Assembly: GCA_903908285.1 (NCBI GenBank)
Contig: CAIVRH010000008.1
Coordinates: 49,228-113,227 of the forward strand
Reading direction: 5' to 3'
Length of the DNA stretch: 64,000 nt
Origin: an uncultured candidate division Zixibacteria bacterium
Lineage (GTDB): Bacteria > Zixibacteria > MSB-5A5 > SM1-73
The notes under the pieces are model-generated. The model saw nothing but the letters and a program-made list of their open reading frames with translations, was not told the origin of the DNA and made no database searches. This document shows positions 57,791-64,000 of this stretch, piece after piece (within the stretch, counting starts at the first letter, position 1; the number at the start of each line of letters is the position of its first letter). The position numbers and the translations under genes were made by a program.

Positions 57791-58172
57791 CCGTTATTTC
57801 CTAAAACCGTTAGAAATAGTTGGGATTCTGATCAGATATATAAACAGACTCGCATCGAATTCGAATTGCTTCAATCAGATAAAATTTGTAGATATTCCGG
57901 GGTAGAGGATGAATGTTCGGATAGAAAAAGAGGGTGTGCTTTGGTAAGGGTAGAGGGGGGCTAGGAACTACCCAAAGCTACAGGGCACACCCTCGAGTAG
58001 AAAACAAAATTACAACTTTAATATATACTTATTCATATTCTTAGCAATTAGTAATATACCTTATTTTTGGGTTGTGAGGGACTGATCTAAATATCTATCC
58101 TTCACCTTCTTCATCCTAAGCCTACCAATTACCAAAAATATATCAAATCTGAAGTTCTGCGCAGAAGGATTA
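57791..58172. other. Non-coding gap with long hairpin
   Basis: No gene seen. Apart from the ferredoxin promoter at its edge, it holds the 63-bp hairpin at 57931-57993 and an otherwise AT-rich stretch between this and the response regulator stop. Confidence 0.55.
57925..57993 (-). terminator. Long hairpin terminator of the two-component operon
   Basis: AGGGTGTGC (57931-57939) pairs perfectly with GCACACCCT (57985-57993); inside, TTTGG pairs with CCAAA and GGGTAG (57948-57953) with CTACCC (57968-57973). On the minus strand this is followed by CTTTTTCTAT. It lies 180 bp after the response regulator stop. The inner arms are unusually complex for a plain terminator. Confidence 0.6.
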
Positions 58173-58832
58173 TCATACGTTCAAATCGACCAGACCCTTT
58201 TGGATGGCATACTTAACCAGCTTAGCGATATCGTGAATGTTCAACTTCTGCATAATGTGAGCCCGATGAGCTTCCACGGTTTTTACGCTGATGAAGAGCT
58301 GTTTTGCCACTTCGCGGTTGGTGAATCCTTCGGCAATAAGCTGCAAGACTTCTCTTTCTCTGTCGGTCAACAGATCAAAGGGAGTTTCGGTTTTGCCGGT
58401 CTCCATTTTTCTAAGATACGCATCCACCAGTGTCTTGGAGACGGTAGGACTCAAGAAGGATTTATCCTGATTGATGGAACGAATGGCCGAGACTAACTCT
58501 TCCACCGCTCCTTCTTTCAAAATATATCCGGAGGCACCGGCCTGGAAGGACTGGAGAACGTATTCCTCGTTTTTATGCATGGTCAACATGATGATTTTGG
58601 ATTCGGGCAGCACCTTCTTAATCTGTTTGGTTGCTTCCAACCCATTGAGGTTGGCCATAGCGATATCCATCAGAATGACATCCGGTTTCAGCTCTGTCGC
58701 TTTTTTAACTACTTCGCGCCCGTCTGCAGCTTCGCCTACCACCTGAAGATCCGGCTCCTCCTCCAACAACTTTTTGATCCCCTGACGAAAGATCTTGTGA
58801 TCGTCAGCGATCAATAATCTGACCTTCTTCAT
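58173..58832 (-). CDS. NarL/FixJ-type response regulator
   Basis: Receiver domain (1-120) with acidic Asp10-Asp11, phosphate-accepting Asp56 (VILMDIAMA) and Lys107-region (LTMHKNEEY), followed by a LuxR-type HTH (about 152-212, LTDREREVLQLIAEGFTNRE). It presumably activates or represses genes when the neighbouring kinase phosphorylates it. Its ATG lies 29 bases inside the end of the kinase gene with a GGAGGTG site, so the pair is coupled. Confidence 0.95.
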   Translation of the reverse strand: MKKVRLLIADDHKIFRQGIKKLLEEEPDLQVVGEAADGREVVKKATELKPDVILMDIAMANLNGLEATKQIKKVLPESKIIMLTMHKNEEYVLQSFQAGASGYILKEGAVEELVSAIRSINQDKSFLSPTVSKTLVDAYLRKMETGKTETPFDLLTDREREVLQLIAEGFTNREVAKQLFISVKTVEAHRAHIMQKLNIHDIAKLVKYAIQKGLVDLNV

Positions 58833-61800
58833 ATTTCACCTCCGTGAATGGTATTTTTACGTTTACTCTGGTTCCTTTTCCGGGTTCGGAAACGATCTCG
58901 AAACTCCCGCCCAGCAGGTTGACTCTTTCATTCATGTTAAAGATACCGGTCCCTTTATGGGGAGAGGATAAGAGCTTGTGGGCATCGAATCCCTTGCCAT
59001 TATCCTTAACCGATAAAATAGCAGTTGAATGTTTTCGAGACAAAAAGACTACGACTTCTGTGGCTTGTGCATGCTTGGCCACGTTGGTTAAAGCTTCCTG
59101 AATTATGCGATATAAATTTACCTCCACTTCCAAGGGGAATCTATATTTTTCCTCCTTTCCTTTTAGAAACACTTTTAAATTCGATCTTCTGGTATAATCA
59201 TCCAGATACCATCTTAGGGTGGAAAACAGACCGAAATCATCCAGCATGCTCGGTCTCAAATCGAAGGTCAAGGTCCGGATGTCATCAATGGTTTGGGATA
59301 GCAGGCTTTCGATGTCTACCAACCAATCCTTCGTTTCTCCAATTCTTTGCGGGTCAGCCGAGAGAAATCTTTTGATTCTGTCCAGATTCATCTTCATGGA
59401 TTGGAGCATCTGACCCACCTGATCATGCAACTCTTGGGCAATCTTCTTTCGCTCGTTTTCCTGTGCTTTCATCAACTGTGATGACAGCTCCTTTAATTCT
59501 TGAGTATGGATCTTTACTACCTGCACCAGCCTGGCATTCTCGATGGCAACCGCTACCTGGTTGGCAATTGCCTGTACGAGTTTAATCTCATCCGGAACAA
59601 AGGTTCGTACTTCTTCGAGTGAACTTAAGGCTAAAACACCCAAAAGCTTTTTGCCGAAAAACATCCCGGTAACCAACAGGGACTTTAATCCCTCCTTGAG
59701 ATGATGTTCTTGTATTATACCCCGCTGAGAGGATTTCGCGATATCATTAATAACCAACACCTTTCTTTTTTTGATTACAGTTTTCCAATATTTATCGATA
59801 TTTACAGAATATTGTTTTCCTACAAGTTTCTGTTCTCTCCATGCCAATTTTGAGTACATTCCTTTCACTTCCACATGGTTACCATCTGAAGTCAGTAGTA
59901 TTATAGAACAGCGATCTACACCCAAAGCTGTTCCGATCACCTGAGAAGCTACTTTGGTTATCTCACTTAAGTCCATCGTTTGTGAGAGCGATTGACTCAC
60001 TTTTAAGAGTATATCCTTCTCCCTTGTCTGTTTTTCCAAATTCCCGGCTTGGTTTTTTAAATCTTCCACAAGCATCCGGTTTTCAATAGTGGTAGCTATA
60101 GGAGAGGCGATGGTCTGGAGCAGCCTTGTCTCTGCAGAAGTGTAGTGGTGAACTTTGGTTATGCTTGAGACGGTTATAAATCCCAAGGTATTATCTCTCG
60201 ATACTAAGGGGACCAGTACGGTTGATTTTATTCCAAGTTTAGAAAACCTCTTTCGCAGAGGATTTCTCGCAGGTAAGGAGAAAGTGTCATTCACCGAAAA
60301 TGGTTTGCCATGAATCAGAGCATGAGCCGCTTTAGGATTGAGCTTGATAGCGATTTGTGAGCCCGGTGTGTTTCGGGCCGCCAATTTTCCCCGAATATGG
60401 ATCGCTTTAACAGTAACGTATTTTCTGTCCGAATTGGCCAGGGCGATTGAACAGCGTTCAGTTCCCAGAATTTCTGTCGCCTTCTCTGTGGCTATCTTAA
60501 GCAGATGATCCAAGTCGGTGGCAGAAGACAATGCTTGAGTGAGTCCAAAAAGCATCTTCTGTTCTTTAAATTGTGAATCCAATTTTTCAGCTTGCAATTT
60601 CGAATCTTCCAATAACTGGTAATTCACAATTATTGCGGAGATGGTATTTGCTATGATTTGTAGAAGCCTTACCTCCTCTGTAGTGAATTTATGATACCTG
60701 ATCTTGGTAGCAATCGTAAGACTTCCCAAAAGATTGTTTCTGTAAGATAAGGAGACAGAAAGGTTTGATTTTACTCCGATGCCCAGTAAGAAATCTCTGA
60801 CAAAACTACCTTTGGGAAGGAGGGATGTGTTGTTTATTATGAATGGTTTTTTCAAAATGAGATTTCTCAACTTAGTAAAAGAAATCGATTCGAACGTAAA
60901 CCCTAACAAGTCTGAACCACCATAGCCTTTCCGAACATGAAGTGCTTTAAAGGTTGCACTTTTCCCATCGGGATTGACCAAAATAATGGAGCCGCGTTCG
61001 ATTCGTAAAAACTCGGTTATCTTTTCAGTGGCTATCTTCAACATTTGGTCCAAATTGGTTGCAGAAGTGAGTGTCTGGGTCAATTCAAACAGAACTTTCT
61101 GCTCTTGATATTGCTCCTTGAGTAGCTCATCCTGCTTTCGTTTGGTAATATCAGATAAGAAGTTCAGGGTTGCTGGTTTACCTTCCCAGGTTATGGCGAC
61201 AGCATTTATTTCCAGCCACTTTATTCTACCTTTTTTGTTGACGACCCGAAAATCATAGATAGACGGAACGTCTTCTCCTTTTATCCTCTTGAGGTGTCTA
61301 TCCAGAACCATCTTCCGGTCGTCAGAATGAATCAGTTTGCTAAAAGGTTCCGAGAGCAGTTCCTTCTCCGAATAACCAAGGATCTCGATCATTTTGGGAT
61401 TAACAAATTTCAAATATCCTTCTTGGGCAATAATAATGGCCTCATTTGCATTTTTCACCACCAAACGATACTTCTCTTCAATCTTGAGCCGCTCCTCCTC
61501 TGCTATCTTGCGGTCATTGATGTTCGTTATCACACCCTGTAAGAAAATCGGTTTGCCGGTTGTATCCCATACCAGAACTGCCTCATCCCGTACCCATACA
61601 AGATTACCCTTTCGGTGGATCATTCGATATTCTGAAATAAAGGGCTCTCCGGTGATATGGGAGTGTTTTAATTCCTTAAGGACACGTTTTCTATCTTCGG
61701 GATGTAGTCGTTTTTGCCAAAGATCCGGATTTTTTTGAAAATCCTTGGGGGTAAAACCAATAATTCTTTCTATTTGGGGACTGATGTAAATAGATGTGCT

Positions 61801-63735
61801 AGCATCGTCGATAGCCGCGGTATAAGTATGAACGGGAATTTGTTCTATCAATGCCTTGTATTTAATCTGGGACTGAAAAAGATCTTCTTCTGTTCGTTTA
61901 CGTTCGGTGATATCGCTGACAGTTCCCAGAAATTGCTGTTTTCCTAACACAGCACTTAATTTCAATTCTGCAATTAATACAGTCCCATCTTTTCTCCGGC
62001 ACTCAAGTTCGACCGGAGAAAAATCTAAGGTGGTGGCTTTCCGGAAGAATAAATTTTTGATCATATCTCTCTTTTCAGGAACAGCCAGATTCCAGGCGGG
62101 CATACCGATGAGTTCATCCCGCCGGTAGCCGAACAGTCGGCACATGGACTCGTTTACATTGATAAAAGAACCCTGATGAGTTGTATATATGCCCTCCTTT
62201 ACATTTTCCACCAGCAGCCGGTATTTTTTCTCGGATTCCTCTATTACCTTCTGGGCATCCAGTTCTCGGATGCGGGAAGCAGCAGCTTCAGCCAGCATTT
62301 CAACAGACTGGATTCGTTTTATATCAGGACGACAACCATCGGTCGGTGTGTCCACGGAAAGGTAACCCATTACAATTCCAGAAAAATCACGGAGAGGTAC
62401 AAATAATTCATCCCCAATTTGCCAATTGGCATGAGGGGGACTCTTCTTCTGGGGAATGTAGCGACCACTCTGGCTTAAATCTAGACCCGCCTCTGCCGGT
62501 ATAAAAAAAGAATCGGATATACGAAACCTCTTATTCATTATCCGTTTGATTTGTTTAGGGTCCAAAGGTGGAGCTTTTCGAGCCAGCTGGATCATTTGGC
62601 GAGGTAGCCCAACTTGACCCAGATGAGTTATTTGCCTTGACTCATCATGCAAAGTCATGACCGCACGTTCGTAAAGCCCCGAGTCGCGGATCGCACGACA
62701 GGCATGGTTTAAAACCTCATCTTTTTGATTCAAAAAGCGAAGATCATTCAAAAGCTGAGCGCGCTCTCGGGCAATCCTTTCCTTTTGAACCAGTTCGTTT
62801 TCAAGGAGCTTGTGTTTGGTAATCGGTACCACCACCTCCATCACCGCCGATATTTTTCCGACTTCATCTTTGATGGGAGTGGCAATAATCTGTGACCAGA
62901 TGGTGTTGCCATATTTGTCTCTGCCCTCCTGCTCGTGTTTGATCTCGGATTTTCCAGTTTTCAGAATTTTTCGCACTCCACATCCGGGACAAACTTTTGA
63001 TCGCCGGTTGTAAACAAAATAGCATTTCTCCCCCTCCACCTTTCCAAAACTACGGGTCAGGACATCGTTAGCCCAAAGTGTTCGGAAATCCCTCGAAATT
63101 ATGGCTAAACCTACTCCAATGTTTTTGGTAACCTGGTTAACTTTCAGCTGCTCTGATTTTGAGGATTCTTCTAACTTCTTCCGCTCAGAAGGTTGTACCC
63201 CCTCCTCGGTATGATAGTCCAAGGATATTTCAAGGAGATGGCCAAAAGAAGACAGAAGCTTTTGATCTGTGCGATGGTACCCGGCAGACTCATTTTTTCT
63301 TACCACATTCAGAGTACCAAATACTTTTGTACCACGTTTAAGTGGGACCCCCATAAGGTTATGGAAATTTTGTTCCCGCAGGAATTGTGAAAGGACTTTT
63401 CCCTGGTTTATTGGTCCGGATCCTCGATTATGGAGAAGAGGATAAACCCGATTTAAAATCGCTGGGGTTAGTTTGGCAAGTAATTCAGATCGGGATAGTT
63501 TATTCCGCACAGAAGCGGAACCGTAGCTTTTTAGGATAAAAGCATCGTTTATGGTGATAGACATCCAGCAAAAAGATGCCTTGAATAAAATCTTAATATC
63601 CTTAAGTAATTGGGATATAAGTTTATCCCGATTTGTTGGTGAAACGGTCAAAGAAGAGAGCCGACTCAATGCGGAACCCAATAAAAGAGCTTCTTCATTT
63701 ACTTTGGGGGAGTGTTTTTGATCCCTTATTTGCAT
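58804..63735 (-). CDS. Large cytoplasmic PAS/GAF sensor histidine kinase
   Basis: 1643-residue kinase with no membrane helix, so it senses something inside the cell. Domain order from N terminus: GAF (about 16-175), PAS with a Cys cluster (about 205-320, CPGCGV at 247-252), GAF (332-490), PAS (505-620), PAS (623-745), PAS (753-875), GAF (876-1040), GAF (1053-1215), GAF (1235-1395), HisKA_3 dimerisation domain with the phospho-His near 1437 (AQELHDQVGQ), then HATPase (NVAKHAQATEV; DNGKGFD; GTGIFNMNE). HisKA_3 kinases pair with LuxR-type regulators, as here. The three adjacent GAF domains are clearly similar to each other and arose by duplication. Confidence 0.92.
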   Translation of the reverse strand: MQIRDQKHSPKVNEEALLLGSALSRLSSLTVSPTNRDKLISQLLKDIKILFKASFCWMSITINDAFILKSYGSASVRNKLSRSELLAKLTPAILNRVYPLLHNRGSGPINQGKVLSQFLREQNFHNLMGVPLKRGTKVFGTLNVVRKNESAGYHRTDQKLLSSFGHLLEISLDYHTEEGVQPSERKKLEESSKSEQLKVNQVTKNIGVGLAIISRDFRTLWANDVLTRSFGKVEGEKCYFVYNRRSKVCPGCGVRKILKTGKSEIKHEQEGRDKYGNTIWSQIIATPIKDEVGKISAVMEVVVPITKHKLLENELVQKERIARERAQLLNDLRFLNQKDEVLNHACRAIRDSGLYERAVMTLHDESRQITHLGQVGLPRQMIQLARKAPPLDPKQIKRIMNKRFRISDSFFIPAEAGLDLSQSGRYIPQKKSPPHANWQIGDELFVPLRDFSGIVMGYLSVDTPTDGCRPDIKRIQSVEMLAEAAASRIRELDAQKVIEESEKKYRLLVENVKEGIYTTHQGSFINVNESMCRLFGYRRDELIGMPAWNLAVPEKRDMIKNLFFRKATTLDFSPVELECRRKDGTVLIAELKLSAVLGKQQFLGTVSDITERKRTEEDLFQSQIKYKALIEQIPVHTYTAAIDDASTSIYISPQIERIIGFTPKDFQKNPDLWQKRLHPEDRKRVLKELKHSHITGEPFISEYRMIHRKGNLVWVRDEAVLVWDTTGKPIFLQGVITNINDRKIAEEERLKIEEKYRLVVKNANEAIIIAQEGYLKFVNPKMIEILGYSEKELLSEPFSKLIHSDDRKMVLDRHLKRIKGEDVPSIYDFRVVNKKGRIKWLEINAVAITWEGKPATLNFLSDITKRKQDELLKEQYQEQKVLFELTQTLTSATNLDQMLKIATEKITEFLRIERGSIILVNPDGKSATFKALHVRKGYGGSDLLGFTFESISFTKLRNLILKKPFIINNTSLLPKGSFVRDFLLGIGVKSNLSVSLSYRNNLLGSLTIATKIRYHKFTTEEVRLLQIIANTISAIIVNYQLLEDSKLQAEKLDSQFKEQKMLFGLTQALSSATDLDHLLKIATEKATEILGTERCSIALANSDRKYVTVKAIHIRGKLAARNTPGSQIAIKLNPKAAHALIHGKPFSVNDTFSLPARNPLRKRFSKLGIKSTVLVPLVSRDNTLGFITVSSITKVHHYTSAETRLLQTIASPIATTIENRMLVEDLKNQAGNLEKQTREKDILLKVSQSLSQTMDLSEITKVASQVIGTALGVDRCSIILLTSDGNHVEVKGMYSKLAWREQKLVGKQYSVNIDKYWKTVIKKRKVLVINDIAKSSQRGIIQEHHLKEGLKSLLVTGMFFGKKLLGVLALSSLEEVRTFVPDEIKLVQAIANQVAVAIENARLVQVVKIHTQELKELSSQLMKAQENERKKIAQELHDQVGQMLQSMKMNLDRIKRFLSADPQRIGETKDWLVDIESLLSQTIDDIRTLTFDLRPSMLDDFGLFSTLRWYLDDYTRRSNLKVFLKGKEEKYRFPLEVEVNLYRIIQEALTNVAKHAQATEVVVFLSRKHSTAILSVKDNGKGFDAHKLLSSPHKGTGIFNMNERVNLLGGSFEIVSEPGKGTRVNVKIPFTEVKYEEGQIIDR

Positions 63736-63802
63736 ATAGTAAATATCCGTATAAAGGACTTGAAATGTCTTTAAGTATACGTAGCAGAATTTAGTTTGTT
63801 GA

Positions 63803-63835
63803 TAAAAAAAGGGAGTCCCGGATAGGACTCCCTTT
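63803..63835 (-). terminator. Strong terminator of the sorting-domain gene
   Basis: AAAGGGAGTCC (63808-63818) pairs perfectly with GGACTCCCTTT (63825-63835), six-base loop; the minus strand then has a run of seven T. It is 25 bp after the stop of the right-edge gene. Confidence 0.85.
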
Positions 63836-63860
63836 GGAGATTTAAATCTGTGCGAAAAGA

Positions 63861-64000
63861 TTACTTCATCATAACCATCTTTTCGGTGGCATTGTACTTG
63901 CCGGCAATCAACTTGTAGAAGTAAACACCGCTGGAAACATCGTTACCAGCATTGTCTTTACCATTCCAAGTAATCACGTTCAAGCCAGATACTCCAACTC
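63861..64000 (-). CDS. C-terminal end of a secreted protein with FlgD/T9SS-like sorting domain
   Basis: Partial gene cut by the right edge; 46 codons are visible plus the stop at 63861-63863. The translation GVSGLNVITWNGKDNAGN, then VSSGVYFYKLIAGKY and the terminal EKMVMMK, is the pattern of FlgD-Ig-like/type IX-secretion sorting domains: a W-(D/N)-G-(K/R)-D-x-x-G turn, then the SGVYFYKL strand and a basic-methionine end. Such domains direct proteins to the type IX system or cell surface in FCB bacteria. The rest of the protein is outside. Confidence 0.8.
   Translation of the reverse strand, partial: VGVSGLNVITWNGKDNAGNDVSSGVYFYKLIAGKYNATEKMVMMK

Overview
The window looks like a chromosomal contig from an uncultured Gram-negative bacterium of the FCB group; a Zixibacteria-like candidate phylum is my best guess. 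The evidence is indirect: a secreted protein cut by the right edge ends in a FlgD/type IX-secretion-like sorting domain, the glycine cleavage P protein is split into two subunits, an ETF:menaquinone oxidoreductase-type gene follows etfBA, there is a heptose (LPS) kinase/cytidylyltransferase pair, and intergenic DNA is full of short dispersed palindromes. There are no rRNA or tRNA genes, no transposase and no CRISPR array.

Layout. 0.1-3 kb (minus strand): an RRM RNA-binding protein with a long hairpin-rich leader, a GH57 glucan enzyme and a DUF3467 protein. 3-11 kb (plus): PAP2 phosphatase, heptose kinase and cytidylyltransferase, an M24 aminopeptidase, and accB and accC with pilT between them. 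10.7-16 kb: gcvH, gcvPA, two DUF2007 genes, a thioredoxin-fold lipoprotein with an in-frame UGA exactly at its first redox cysteine (a probable selenoprotein), and gcvPB. 17-31 kb: a short MetE, cutA, a SAM hydroxide adenosyltransferase, dCMP deaminase, nrdR, tatC overlapping a secreted 12-repeat protein, a HEAT-repeat protein, a 3-methyladenine glycosylase, an M50 protease, a lipoprotein, a TMTC-like membrane glycosyltransferase and a dGTPase-like HD protein. 31-38 kb: an AT-rich membrane-protein gene, a B12/radical-SAM enzyme, a UvrD/PcrA helicase, and a PhaR-phasin fusion with an internal start site. 38-46 kb: a cystathionine beta-synthase-like gene, etfB, etfA, an Fe-S membrane oxidoreductase, a redox-disulfide protein, nadA and mutM.

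46-55 kb is an accessory island: small unrelated genes all on the plus strand (OsmC, RDD, C39-like peptidase remnant, an NDT-like possible immune effector, nitroreductase, methyltransferase, nitrilase, a wHTH protein), separated by 200-900 bp of dispersed repeats. Some gene ends look like integron-cassette boundaries, and an 80-bp promoter-bearing segment is duplicated upstream of two of the genes. 55-64 kb (minus): rtcB and archease (RNA repair), a ferredoxin, a LuxR-type response regulator with a 1643-residue PAS/GAF sensor kinase, and the 3' end of the sorting-domain protein.

Most interesting signals: the UxxC selenoprotein with a candidate SECIS hairpin; the internal Shine-Dalgarno and ATG inside the PhaR-phasin gene; the perfect 18-bp palindrome beside the helicase promoter; the hairpin-rich RRM leader; an orphan minus-strand terminator at 36.2 kb; the repeat families, one with variable internal copy number and one that appears to have entered mutM in frame; and the cassette-like island with its NDT-like gene. 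All family names come from reading the proteins; no database search was run.
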